NCBI GenBank assembly: GCA_029204225.1
Contig: CM055094.1
Span: 21,946,657 to 22,010,656 of the forward strand
Direction of reading: 5' to 3'
Length of the DNA: 64,000 bases
Origin: Diphasiastrum complanatum
Lineage: Eukaryota; Streptophyta; Lycopodiopsida; Lycopodiales; Lycopodiaceae
Shown here piece after piece: positions 49,620-61,236 of this stretch. The notes beneath the pieces were generated by a model. It was not told the origin of the DNA. It did no database searches and was given only the letters and a program-made list of their open reading frames with translations. Numbering within the stretch: the stretch's first letter is position 1; every line of letters starts with the position of its first letter. Made by a program: the position numbers and the translations under genes.

Positions 49620-50547
49620 GGTAGCTTTCCAACAAGAATCTAGAAACCACGAATCATCTGAATTCGCATTTTTGTCTTTGACCATAAAAGCGTCGTCGTC
49701 CATTTTGACTTCTGGGGATGCTGTAACTATATTTGCTTGTTGATCATGTTGCTTGGCTGCATTCTTTGCTTTGAGAATTTGACAATCCTGGATCTCATGG
49801 TTATTGCGCTTGCAATACCTACAAAACATGTTCTTCTTCGACGAATGTGGATTCGATGATTGTTCTTGACTTTGAGTCTATTTCTGATTAGATGCAGACT
49901 GCTTGGAGCTTTTCTACTTCTGTCATTTCGAGCCCTTGTTGACATATAGAGCATGAGATGAAGAGATAGACGAAGTGTCTTGACTTCTTCAATTATCTTC
50001 TTGTAGCAACATAGTGATAACTTTGGTAAGAGTTAGATCTGAGTGTGTCGTGATGATCATTACCCAGTTCTCATACGTAGAGGGCAGGTTTGAAAGCAAT
50101 GTCATAATTATGTCTTGATCGTCTATGACTGATTTGACAGCAGCCATCTGTTGCAAGAGATTCTGAAACTGGTTAATATGATTCTGAAGAGAATCATTGT
50201 TCGACATCTTGAGTGTGAAGAATTTCCTTCGAAGATGTAATTTGGTAGTTATGTCTCTCGCATCATATAGTGAGCTCAGGATGTCCCAAACTTCTTTTGA
50301 AGTTTTGGCTTCAGCTACATAGCCAATTCGAGTATCTGATATATTGAGGATAACGCGTGAAAGCTTTACCATCCTTCGATTTCCATTTTGAGTTTTATGT
50401 GTCGTCTTCAGACTTTACTTTGATACCTGTAACAACATCCCACAACTCGTTGGCGATTAGCAAGGTCTTCATCTTAAATTTTCATAAATGATAATTGGAT
50501 TCATTCAGCTTGCCTGCGATAAGACTGGTTTTATTTTGAGAATCCAT
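49620..50547 (-). pseudogene. Copia family-H gag and protease start (copy 1)
   Basis: Starts at an ATG at 50,547 (MDSQNKTSLIAGKLNESNYH), has early stops, then a 127-residue open frame (50,372-49,989) with EVWDILSSLYDARD and LHLRRKFFTLKM. The zinc knuckle CRYCKRNNHEIQDC (about 49,820) and the protease start SWFLDSCW follow; DSGA is replaced by DSCW at the fusion point with foreign sequence. Confidence 0.9.
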
Positions 50548-50735
50548 CTAGAACTTTAGTCTGATGATGTTAAGAGAGATACCGTGTTGTGCTACAATTG
50601 GAAATCAATTCTCTGATACCGAAACAAATTGATTCGAACTGAAGAATAATTTGATATCGCGAAAGATATCAAGTATAAGATCTTGCGCTCTAATATAATA
50701 GTATTAGGCCTTGAAGAATCAACGTTCCAATACCA

Positions 50736-51583
50736 TGTTGGAAAGAGGTGTGAAAGGATAGATCGAATAGCATCAAGTAAAAAAAATTTGAACGACAAGA
50801 ATTTAAACTTATTGTGCACAACGAATAAACTATTTTTCTCTTTCTCTATGCATGACTATGTTTATCAATTTCAAACAAAACAATAGTGATAGAAATCACG
50901 TTCGATCTTATAGTAATCAACTTTGAAATCATGGATATTAAGTGATTACGTAGTCAAACATTGAGGCATTGAATTATCAGACAAATAATAAGAGATTATC
51001 AGTAACAAAGACATTAAAAAGAAGCATTCATACTGACATGATATTGAACGCAATAAAGGATAGATTGATTTAGTGAAAGAAATAAATCAGAATGGAAATG
51101 AGCACAAAGTAATTGCGGATCAAAGCCACGTGCTCTGAGCTATCTCCAAGTAACTATAACTTTGTCTTAATTAAGCACTTCCGATAATAAGCAGTGCGCA
51201 ATAGCAAACTCTAAATCAACTCTAAAGAACTGAGCTAGAATGCTCAAGTGTGTTCAAGGTCCCCTATTTATACTAAGAAAAATGCGGCAACGTCCAATAG
51301 TAGGACAACTAATTAGGTCACAATCCTAATGGACGGTGAGCTGGCATCCATCTGGTTGAATCTTCCTGAAAATTTACTTGCTAAATGGTTAGGGCAAGTC
51401 TGTAGCTTCAATTCAAGTGGAACGTTAACTGTCAATCAACTGACATGGTCGAAGTCTCCGAAGTGGCTGAGGTCTTCGAAGTCGTTGAAGTTACAAAAGT
51501 GGCTGAAGTCACCGAAGTTCCTGAAGTCTTTGAAGTTTGTCGATGATGTCAATAAATGTCAGAGCCACCTATGAGCCCCAACA
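50736..51583 (-). repeat. Family-H copia LTR, copy 1
   Basis: 848 bp with TGTTGG...CCAACA ends. The primer site beside it (50,722-50,735, complement TGGTATTGGAACG) is a mutated iMet-type site. It contains a 9-bp tandem repeat at 51,448-51,537. Confidence 0.88.
51448..51537 (+). repeat. 9-bp tandem repeat, 10 units, inside the LTR
   Basis: Ten consecutive 9-mers of the form nnnGAAGTn. The other LTR copy has 12 units at 55,488-55,595. Confidence 0.93.
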
Positions 51584-51634
51584 TTTTTTTAAGTGGTGGG
51601 ACTCACTTGTTTATTATTGTGTAAGAAATACCCA

Positions 51635-52511
51635 CAACACAGACTCAAAGTCAATTACAATAATCAGATCCACAATCAAAGAAGAAGATGTTTTGCAGGT
51701 ATTGCAAGCGTAATAACCATGAGATCAAGGATTGCTGAATTCTCCAAGCGAAGAATGCAGCCAAGCAACCTAATCAACAAGCAAACACAATTTCATCATC
51801 TCCCCAGGTCAAAGTGGACGAAGGCGCATTCATGGTCAAAGATCAAAGCATATTTTTGGATGATTCATGGTTTTTAGATTCTGGAGCAACTCAACACATG
51901 ACCAATCAACGTGAGATCTTCAACTCCTACATGCCTTATAGCACGAAAAAATTTGTTCATCTTGGTGACAATAGTACTCACACTATTGAAGGTGAAGGTA
52001 CTATAAGATTGCGGTTCCAGCATGATCGATTCAAATTACTATCAAAGGTCTTATATGTTCTTAAACTCTCTACAAATCTGTTATCAATAAGTAGAACTAT
52101 AGATTTAGGTCATAAGGTAGAATTCGAATCTAATCAATGCAAAATTATTGATAGGAGTAATAAGATCCTTGCACTTGGCAAGAGGCAGGGTTACTTATAC
52201 ATATTGGCACATTGTTATTCTGAGTCTAGTCAGGCCTTGAAAACCTCTGTTCTAGTCAATAAAGCATTACTATGGCATCATCGCTTAGGACACTTGAATT
52301 ATGCATCTATTTTGAACATGTCCAAACAATCCATGGTTCTTGATCTTGACTATCCTTCTGGTAAGGTCGATCTCCCTGTCTGTCATAGCTGCATCCTTGG
52401 AAAGCAGACTAGGATTCCTTTTAGATCAAACCATAGGCATGCAGCAAAAGATCTGTTAGATGTTGTTCATACAGATATATGTGGACCTATGCAAACTCCT
52501 TCATTGTGTGG
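51635..52511 (+). pseudogene. Copia family-H zinc knuckle, protease, pre-integrase (plus strand)
   Basis: Zinc knuckle CRYCKRNNHEIKDC at about 51,693, a stop, then a 262-codon frame from 51,814 with intact protease SWFLDSGATQHMTN, the NLLSISR block, the pre-integrase HHCC zinc finger (LLWHHRLGHLNYASIL, CHSCILGKQTR) and the start of the integrase core (HTDICGPMQTPSL). It is cut off at about 52,511 by unrelated sequence. It sits between, and opposite to, the two minus-strand copies of the same family. Confidence 0.92.
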
Positions 52512-53601
52512 ATGCACCCGTGCTTACACTGTGGGTAGCACCTTGCACAATAGTTGTCCTGATGAATCCCAAGCAATGGCCATCCATGTGAGATCTGCAT
52601 AGCTGACTAGCCAGTCGGCTCTATACCACATGTAGCGCAGGCATCCCAAAGGGAGTCGGAAATCACGACTTAGCTTCATGGCTTTCAACTCTTGCCGTCC
52701 AAACCCACTTAACATATAAGCAGCCAACTCGCCAACAATGATCAAACTTAACCAGCTTGAAGTTCAGAAACCAACATTGGGATCCAACTAGGCGCCATGC
52801 CAGATCAGAGGTCCCGATGTGGGTAAGTTCCCTCCAAGCAAGCCACCCGACATACATCAAACTTAACTAACTCGAAGCTTCGTTACAAATGAGTAACACC
52901 CATTTCAAGAGCTAAACCCATTCACATTCATGCAAGCAACACTCAGAACCACAAGCCGTGACAAATATGAAGACAACTAGTTCCTAGACCGAATGATCTT
53001 GACAACATACCGCTGGCGTCCCGGACCGAATTGCCCTGATGGCATACTGCTGGCACCTAGGATACGACCCTCGGATAAGTGCCAAATCAAAAAGTTTGAA
53101 GCGGCCTTACAATTGGCGCTTTTACCGAACATTGAAACCCATAAGGTAATCAGAGTCAGTTTGAGAAAAATCCCACTTTATTAATAAATTTGAGAAGGTT
53201 ACATTTCAAGTGTGTGACTGATTCAAGTCTCCGGGGCACTGGCATGCCAAGGCGGGTGCCAGGACAACATTCCAACAAGAGAGGCTGAGACTTGGTTGGA
53301 GCTCGTCCTGAGTCGCAACCCACATTCCCCTATAGTTTTGGTGGGATTCGCCACCTCCCCTCATACCAAGTGCTTTGTCCAAGATGGTAAAGCATGTTTT
53401 CTCTCTCTAGTCTAGAAAGTTCTCTCTCTAGAAGTTATTGATCTCCAAGCTTCCTTTAATCATGCCTAGATTGTGTGAAGTGATTGCACATCGATCCGAG
53501 CTCTCTGGCCTTTACTAGAACCGATCAAAGTTTTTCATCCATAGAAACTTGGCGCTGACTAGATTCTGGTCACAATGGCGCAAGGAGCAGCAATGGCGCT
53601 G
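52512..53601. other. Unassigned insertion-like sequence
   Basis: A GC-richer 1.1-kb block that begins exactly where the family-H integrase is interrupted. It repeats words such as CTGGCGTC, CTGGCACC and GACCGAAT (near 53,000-53,060) and ends in CT-rich DNA with CTAGAAAGTTCTC motifs. No coding domain is visible. It may be LTR sequence of an unrecognised element. Confidence 0.4.
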
Positions 53602-53639
53602 CTGGCGTCGGGAACAATGTTGGTGCCAGTGGCACCGTA

Positions 53640-54587
53640 AGTAAAGCTTATAAATGTAGCTTTCCAACAGGATTCTAGAAACCATGAATCATCTGAATCT
53701 GCATTTTTGTCTTTGACCATAAAAGCAGCGCCTTCGTCCATTTTGACTTATGGGGATGCTATAACTATATTTGCTTGTCGATCATGTTGCTTGGCTGCAT
53801 TCTTTGCTTTGAGAATTCAACAATCCTGGATCTCATGGTTATTGCACTTGCAATACTTGCAAAACATCTTCTTCCTTTGACAAATGTGGATTCGATGATT
53901 GTTCTTGACTTTGAGTCTATTTTTGATTAGATGCAGACTGCTTGGAGCTTTTCTACTTCTGTCATTTCGAGCCCTTGTTGACATATAGAGCATGAGATGA
54001 AGAGGTAGACGAAATGTCCTGACTTCTTCAATTATCTTCTTGCAGCAACATAGTGATAACTTTGGTAAGAGTTAAATTTGAGGGTGTCGTAATGATCATT
54101 ACCCAGTTCTCATACATAGAGGACAGGCTTGAAAGCAATGTCATAATTACATCTTGATCGTCTATGACTGATTTGATAGCAGCCATCTGTTGCAAGAGAT
54201 TCTAAAACTAGTTAGTATGATTATGAAGAGAATCATTGTTCGACATCTTGAGTGTGAAGAATTTCCTTCGAAGATGTAACTTGGTAGTTACGTCTCTCGC
54301 ATCATATAGTGAGCTCAAGATGTCCCAAACTTCTTTTGAAGTTTTGGCTTCAGCTACATGGCCAATTTGAGTATCTTATATAATGAGGATAATGAGCGTG
54401 AAAGCTTTACCATCCTTTGATTTCCATTTTGAGTCTTCTGTGTCAACTTCAGGCTTTACTTTGACCCTGTAACAACATCCCACAACTCGTTGGCGATTAG
54501 CAAGGTCTTCATCTTAAATTTCCATAACTGATAATTGGATCCATTCAGCTTGTCTGCGATAAGACTGGCTTTATTTTGAGAATGCAT
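53640..54587 (-). pseudogene. Copia family-H gag and protease start (copy 2)
   Basis: Corresponds to 49,620-50,547 but is more degraded: the long gag frame is broken by several stops and shifts, the zinc-knuckle region (about 53,860) has a frame change, and the protease again ends in the DSCW-like fusion (SWFLESCW). Confidence 0.85.
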
Positions 54588-55487
54588 CTAGAACTTTAGT
54601 CTGATGATGTTAAGAGAGATACCATGTTGTGCTATATTGGAAATCAATTCTTTGATACCGAAACAAATTGATTCGAATTAAAGAATAATTTCATATTGTG
54701 AAAGATATCAATTATAAGAGCTTGCACTCTAATATAATAGTATTAGGTCTTGAAGAATCAACGTTCTGATACCATGTTGGAAAGATGTGTGAAAGGATAG
54801 GTCGAATAGAATCAAATAAAAAAAATTCGAACAACAAGAACTAAAACTTATTGTGCACAACGAATAAACTATTTTTCTCTTTCTCTATGCATGACTATGC
54901 CTATCAATTTTGAACAAAACAATAGTGATAGAAATCACGTTCGATCTTATAGTAACTAACTTTGAAATCATTGATATTATAGTGATTACGTAGTCAAACA
55001 TTAAGGCATTGAATTATCAGACAAATAATAAGAGATTATCAGTTACAAAGGCATTACAGAGAAGCATTCATATTGACATGATATTGGACGCAATAAAGGA
55101 TAGATTGATTTAGTAAAAGAAATAAATCAGAATGGAAATGAGCACAAAGGAATTACGAATCAAAGCCACGTGCTCTGAGTTATCTCCGAGTAACTGTAAC
55201 TCTGTCTGAATTAAGCACTTCCGATAATAAGCAGTGCGCAATAGCAAACTCTAAATCAACTCTAAGGAACTGAGCTAGAATGCTCAAGTGTGTTCAAGCT
55301 CCTCTATTTATACTAAGCAAAATGCGGCAATGTCCAATAGTAGGACAGCTAATTAGGTCACAATCCTAATGGACAGTGAGCTGGCATCAATCCGGTTGAA
55401 TTTTCTTGAAAATTTCCTTGCTAAACGGTTTGGGCAAGTCTGTAGCTTCAATTCAAGTGGAACGTTAATTGTCAATCAACTAACATG

Positions 55488-55595
55488 GCCGAAGTCTCTG
55501 AAGTGGCCGAGGCCTTCGAAGTCGTTGAAGTTACCAAAGTGGCCGATGTCATTGAAGTGACCGAAGTCATTGAAGTTTCCAAAGTCTTTGAAGTT
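55488..55595 (+). repeat. 9-bp tandem repeat, 12 units, inside the LTR
   Basis: Twelve nnnGAAGTn units, homologous to the 10-unit array at 51,448-51,537. Confidence 0.93.
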
Positions 55596-55749
55596 TGTCG
55601 ATGATGTCAATAAATGTCAGAGCCACCTATGAGCCATTTCCAAGTTGTTTTGTAGAATGTGTAGAAACACGAAAAAAAAAACTGCAGGTCTAGATAATGA
55701 GTTGGATGAAGATTAAAATGTCGATTAGTAGGAGAATAATCCAACACAA

Positions 55750-56010
55750 TGTGATCTCTTTTTCCTAGAATCCTTGCCATCCAATCCTTCGTCTTCCTCC
55801 CTGATGGCATCAGACACGGTTGTCTTTAAGGTCTCATACTCATCATTAGATCTCTAAGCTCACGTCTAATCCATCTAGGGAGTCCTACCAAGAACCAAAT
55901 TATGAGCATCTTTTCGGTAGGCTATTCTTGTACTTGACTTTTTAAACACTTGACATGTTCTATGTAGTCTTGTACTTTCTCATCTTTTGCCATCTTGATG
56001 TTACTCGATT
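55750..56010 (-). pseudogene. Ty3/gypsy-like gag relic
   Basis: One minus-strand frame reads KVQDYIEHVKCLKSQVQE, a stop, then a LVGLPRWIRRELRDL block. This matches the gypsy gag of copy 1 (DYIERVKCLRYE and FLSGLPKQIKREL) in order and spacing but is clearly diverged, so it is a separate old gag. Confidence 0.6.
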
Positions 56011-56845
56011 TGACAAAAGGACTTTCGATCAAACAAAAAACCAAGAAATCTATTCCATAATGCATAAGGAAAGAAAGCAAGAAACTAAACTAGATTCATA
56101 ACCACACATAAAAACTGGAAGGGCATGATCATAAGAGCATCACTCAAGAAAGCCATCATGATCAAGGAGCTGATTGCTTGCCAATACTCGTGGAGGTTCT
56201 TCTCATTAATCACGAGTAGAGACAATATATAAAAGGCTCCCTCATAGAAGAGGAGACCTCTTAATTTCAAAAATCCAGTCCCAGAGTCATACATACAAAA
56301 CATGAAGAAGAGAACACAGTCTAACGATTAAAAAAATTTCATACTCTACTAATTTTCTTGAGGCTGCTTGACGTACAGACAGAAAGCTTAGGTGAGCTTC
56401 ATTAATCATCGCTAAAAAATGCTCTCCAGATTTTGGAAATCAGTGTAATGGCAATTTTTCCACATCTAAAGCAAATTAGCATCTCATTTCAAGTGAAACA
56501 AATCATGTTGTTTAGGACACTTCAACTTAAAAGATGAAAAACAAAACACACTTGTGAGCAGACCTCTACACATGGGAGATCAATCCTAAACTCATGGTGT
56601 AGCACATTCTACCAATAAAAAGGTGCCATGTGGCATATAGCTAGAAAACTAGATTTTGGCCATTTTAGCCACTAGATCTCAAATCAAATGATATGTACAG
56701 CCTATATGATTGATCTAAATGATATATGCATTTAATTCACACCTAGGAACAGGCTCCACACGTGTAATCATGATATGTACATAGATTTGGCCTAGATCAA
56801 GCATGATTTTGACATTTTCACACTTCTCAGAATCTAGCTTGGTAG
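56011..56845. other. Unassigned, possibly a copia 3' LTR
   Basis: No coding domain. It lies directly downstream of the minus-strand RNase H that ends at 56,848, and TGTTAAATCTACC read on the minus strand from about 56,852 could be the 3' LTR start. No partner LTR is available. Confidence 0.35.
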
Positions 56846-56847
56846 AT

Positions 56848-57450
56848 TTAACATGCTCTATCTACAACTCCAAGTGCTAATCTTAACTTTATGAATGGAT
56901 CCTTTGCCAATGTCTTGGTAAGTATGTCAGCAATACAATCTGAAGATGGAACATGAATGAGCTTAATCTCATTTGCTTGAACTTTCTCTCTCACAAAATG
57001 GTGTGAAATTTCAATGTGCTTGGTCCGAGCATGGAAGATCGGATTGTTGGCAAGTTGTTGGGCTGCTTGATTGTCACAATAAATACATGGAATGTCTTCA
57101 GCCTTGATCACTTGAAGCTCCTCCAAAAGTCTTCTTAGCCATAGGATCTCCTTTGTTGTTGTTGTCATAGCTTTGTACTCGGATTCGGTCGATGAAAGAG
57201 AGATGGTATCTTGCTTTTTGGAAAGCCAAGATATAACTTCTCCACATAAGAATGTAGCAAAGGCATTTGTGGATCTTCTATCCACTTTGTCACCTGCAAA
57301 ATCTGAGTTCGAGGATGCTCTCAAACAAAAATTAGTCCCTGGATACACAATGCCAAAGTTTCTTGTAGCCAAGATGTACCTTAACACTCTTTTGGCACTT
57401 TTCCAATGACATATTAGTGGAATTTGCATGTATTGACTCCATTTGCCAAC
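56848..57450 (-). pseudogene. Ty1/copia RT end and intact RNase H (separate family)
   Basis: An unbroken frame of at least 193 residues to a stop at 56,848: HWKSAKRVLRYI (end of RT), then RNase H with SNSDFAGD, RRSTNAF, SSTESEYKAM, IYCDNQAAQQL, HARTKHIEISHHFVREKV and ADILTKTLAKDPF. The acidic catalytic residues are all present, which is unusual among the relics here. Only the 3' end of pol remains. Confidence 0.93.
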
Positions 57451-57640
57451 ACAAAAGCTAAGATCTGGTCATCAAGAATATTGTCCTTCCTTTTCCCATG
57501 CTGATGACTTTTTTGACTTTTGCTCATCAGTCTTTCCTCATTTTGTCTTGTTTTTGTTTTGTTATTTTTTTATTTTTATTTTTTTTCAAACAAAAACTGA
57601 ACAACTAAATATTGAAAACAAAAGATTGAAAATAAAATTA
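57451..57640. other. Short unassigned linker
   Basis: T-rich sequence joining the RNase H fragment to the family-H fragment. No domain recognised. Confidence 0.4.
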
Positions 57641-57862
57641 GACTTTTCGAGATTTGTCAAGGATGGTGCAACCGATTGTATCGAATTTGACCCTCCAACC
57701 TGAATCAATGATTCTGCTAACCGAGAGCAGATTCTTGGTTAGATTTGGAACATGGAGAACATTGGATAGCAACTTGACTTCACCTTTCTGAAATTCGATT
57801 CTAACTGTTCCTTCACCTTGGATCGAATGTGATGAGCTGTCTTGCTGAACTGGCGAAACAGG
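57640..57862 (-). pseudogene. Copia family-H protease C-terminal fragment
   Basis: The minus strand reads SSSHSIQGEGTVRIEFQKGE, then VLHVPNLTKNLLSVSRIID and VKFDTIGCTILDKS. It is clearly homologous to 9,467-9,665 in the plus-strand family-H relic, but with an open frame where that one is broken. It is fused directly to the end of the gypsy integrase. Confidence 0.85.
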
Positions 57863-58875
57863 CTACCAAAACTTGCATAATTGGTTGCCATTCATCGGAG
57901 TATCAAGAATTACTGCGCCATAGTTTAGGATTCCCTTTATTTTATACGGGCCTTCATCGCTAAACTTCAATTTTTCCTTGATCAACTTGGTTTTGTACAT
58001 CAGTACAAGATCTTCTGTTTTTAGATCCTTTTTGTGCAATTGACGATCGTGCCATGCCTTTCGGCGGGCTTTCTCTGCTGCTAATGCATGAACTGCCATC
58101 AATCGTGTTTCACATAATTTGTGCAATGCTTCATGACGAAGTTGTAAAGGCTTATCATTATTTAACTATTCTATTGCCGCTATGCGTAAAGATGCGATTA
58201 AAAACTCAATCGGCATGACAACATCTTGATCATAAACCAGTTGAAAGGGTGTTTGATTTGTACTACTTTTGTAAGCGGTTTTGAAATATAGTTTATGTTC
58301 CCAATCAGACCGACTCACTTTGATTGTCTTTGTCATAATAGTGCAGAGCATCTTATTGGAAGATTCAGCTTGGCCATTCCCGCTGGGATAGTAGGGAGTA
58401 CCAAATCAGGATAAATAGGACCAACATAATCCAGTCCCCATTTTTCAAATGGTGCTTGCGATAAAATCGGATGCAAGGGTTCATAGTTCTGTCTAGTAGG
58501 CCGTCGTGCTCGCTGGCAAACATCACATGTCTAAATATAATTTTCTGTGTCGCGTAGGCCACCAACATCCTAATTTCAAAAGTTTGCGAGCAGTAATATC
58601 TGTAGAGAAGTGTCCTCCACCCATGCCATCATGTGAAAACATGATTAAATCAGGGATTTCATGCGGTAAAACACATCTACGTAGTCTGACCCACGACGAT
58701 GTAATTTTCCTGCAATCAATTGATAAGGTTGAGCCTTATGGATCAATTTTCTCTTCTGTACTTTTATCAAAGAGTCATCCGGTTGTCCTAGCATCAAGTA
58801 CTCAACAATATCCGCTGCCCACTCAAGTACTACTTCTACATAGAACAATGCAACATCTGGTAACTCATCATCCAC
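57863..58875 (-). pseudogene. Gypsy copy 2 RNase H end and integrase
   Basis: From 58,875: RNase H C-terminal tail (DELPDVALFYVEV), a KLHRRGSDYV region, the Cys pair of the integrase zinc finger (CDVCQRARRPTRQ near 58,520), core sequence (FEKWGLDYVGPIYPD), then AYKSSTNQTPFQLVYDQDVV and the C-terminal EKARRKAWHDRQLHKKDLK with LKFSDEGPYKIKGILNYGAV. Frame changes and stops occur at about 58,645, 58,365 and 58,166, and the middle of the core is missing, so catalytic residues after the first Asp are not found. Confidence 0.88.
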
Positions 58876-58876
58876 T

Positions 58877-60030
58877 TCATACTTTTTCCAATCGATCCAG
58901 GTGGTCTATATCTATACTATGGACTCCCAGTTCATCCAAGTATATTTCAAAGAATTTCTGTAGATAATCTTTAAAAGCCAATTGCATTACTCTTTGGAAC
59001 GAACTTGTTGTATTACAGAGTCCAAACGACATTATTTTGTAAGCATCGGTGTCCCATTCTGTTGCAAAAGCTGTTCTATGGCAATCTGTAGGAGCAATCT
59101 TAACCTGGTTGTAACCACTAAATCCATCTAGGAAAATATAAGTTTCCGCTCCAGCAAGGCAATCCAAAATGCTTTCAGTAAAAGGTAGTGGAAAGTGATC
59201 CTTTCGTGTCACTCTATTCAAAGCCTTGAGATTCAAACAAATTCTCAATTTCCCATTCTTCTTAGGAACAATGACATTTGGTGAGATCCATTCGGTATGC
59301 TCGATCTCATAAATGAAATTGGCATCAAGCAATCTCTGAAGTTCTTTCTTTATCAGATCCGCAACATTAGGATTACAGCGACAGAACTTTGTAACCTTTG
59401 GAACTGCATCAGGTACTAAAGGTATGTATGTTCAATAACTGACGTTGGAATACCCTTCAAATCTTGATAAGTCCATGCAAAGCAATCTTGATACTTAAGA
59501 AGTAGCTTCCGGAGTGCTTGATACTGTTTGGGATTAAGTTGTGATCCAACTTGTACAATCTTTTTTGGCTCTCATGGTTCGACAAGATTCATTGGCTGTG
59601 TCCTAGCTGGGCCATCATAAACATCTTTCGAGTCTGGCACATGTTTTTCGGGTTCATGATGTGCTTCAAATAACATGATAACCACATCATCCAGTGTGTA
59701 ACGTTTAAAATGTTCGGGCATATCATGCTAGCCTACATCTTCTTGTTCTTTTTCGAAAGGACTTGTCTTGGATCTTCGCTTAGCCTTCTTAGCATGAATT
59801 GATCATGGAGGTGATGCCTTCCGAGACGATGATGTCTTGCTAGAATTCTGACTTGTAGAATCATCCTCGACTTTTCCTTTACCTTTATCCAGTCAGGGTG
59901 GCACATTCCCTGAATCAATCTTTTAGAGGAGGATTTTTCCAATTCAAGACCGTATTATAATGTTGCTTGGCTTGTTTCTTCGTCATTGACCATGTGATCC
60001 TGTCTTCCTTCAATATAACTACTTTGGGCG
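58877..60030 (-). pseudogene. Gypsy copy 2 reverse transcriptase (N-terminal two-thirds)
   Basis: The approach sequence reads LRKLLLKYQDCFAWTYQDLK, followed by RT from 59,332: ISPNVIVPKKNGKLRICL, FPLPFTESILDCLAG, FLDGFSGYNQVKIAP, then FGLCNTTSSFQRVM. The catalytic box has decayed to YLDELG (usually F/Y-x-DD). RT stops at LDRLEKV and joins straight into the RNase H tail, so the thumb and RNase H core are deleted. FLDGFSGYNQ is typical of plant Tat/Athila gypsy elements. Confidence 0.9.
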
Positions 60031-60032
60031 GT

Positions 60033-60904
60033 TTAAATTGTTGGTTCATCAGGAACATTACGCACTCCAAATCTGGTTGGATCCATATGATTTAGAATCT
60101 GCTCATCAGTAAGTTCTGCATTGTCATCATAAGTCAAGGCATGACTCTCAAGTATCAGGTCATCTTCAATCGGATCTGGTATAGTTTCCGTTGATATCCA
60201 AGATACATTCAGCACATTCAATGGAAAAGTGATCAGTGTATCCAAGGTTTGATCCAATAATGAAATCTCACTCAAATCTGACTGATTATCTTGTTGACAC
60301 ATATATCCTACTGTACAATCAATCATTGCAAGAGCTTCATCCCAGTTGACAACATCCGTTTGAACTCCCAAATTTTTCTCTGGTCGGTCACAAGTATGAT
60401 CCATTGTTAATGAATCATCATCCTCTTTTTGAACCATTGGTTTGATAGTCCAAGTTGCAGGATCAACTTTGACTGCACGTTCACGATTTTCAAAAGTGAT
60501 TTTTCCGGTACCCCAGTTATGAATTACTTGCGCAACTTGTAACCATGGATGTCCCAATAGGACTCGGTAGACATTTGGTGCTTCTGGTAAGTCTATTACT
60601 ACGAAAGTAATGACGAACCGTACTCCTGCAATTTTGATAGGTATATCTTCAACCATTCCTCGCGGATGATCTGTAGCTACAATGGTGAAGAACGAACTTT
60701 GGTTGTTGCTTTAGCAGCTTCAAGTTTCTCTTCTTCTTGCAGATGTTTAATCCACTGCCTCATATCCTGATATATCCTTTTTTCTGCATGAAGATTTGGA
60801 TAGAGTCCAGATGTTGTTGGTATATCAGTTAACGGTGTAGAATCAGCAGGTACTGGATCCGCTACTGGTTCTTTCTGCTTTTGTGCTCTGGTGACCACCA
60901 TCAA
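60033..60904 (-). pseudogene. Gypsy copy 2 protease region without active site
   Basis: Starts MVVTRAQKQKEPVADPVPAD and continues to a KATTKVRSSPL stretch, then after a frame change resumes with GMVEDIPIKIAGVRF and the retropepsin C-terminal LPEAPNVYRVLLGHPWLQ. The segment that should hold the D-S/G-G catalytic motif is missing at about 60,660-60,680. An acidic linker follows to 60,033. Confidence 0.85.
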
Positions 60905-61236
60905 GGGTGCACTTGATTTATTCTAAGGTACTGGTCTTTGCTTGATTGTTATCAAATTTACAGGAGCCGTAGCTGGTGGTGGCTTCGGTCTTGCTGGATA
61001 GTCTTTATAGCAATGCCCATAACCACAGTTGTTAGAAACCATTGATAAACTTGTTACTGTTTATGATTTATTGTTGATAGCTGTTACCAGTTGTAAGTAG
61101 ATCTAGGCTAGTCTGTAGTCAACTACTACTTTTCTCTCTTGATGGGTCAAGGTGAACAATTTGAAGAAATCACTAAACCTTTTGATGAGGGAGAGGAAGT
61201 ACAAGTCAAGAAAGAAGTGGATTTTGATGCAGAGGA

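Larger units (their letters stand above)
49567..51577 (-). repeat. First copy of a 2-kb direct duplication (family-H LTR-gag-protease)
   Basis: Closely matches 53,602-55,636 over its whole length in the same orientation. Both copies start at the same point, a non-copia CTGGCGTCGGG sequence fused to a truncated protease, and end near the outer end of the LTR. The shared chimeric junction shows they derive from one already-truncated copy. Confidence 0.9.
53602..55636 (-). repeat. Second copy of the 2-kb direct duplication
   Basis: Same content and orientation as 49,567-51,577, with scattered substitutions and small indels. The primer site here is TGGTATCAGAACG (complement at 54,761-54,774). 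The LTR runs from 54,775 and is truncated a few bases before its outer end at 55,636. Confidence 0.9.
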
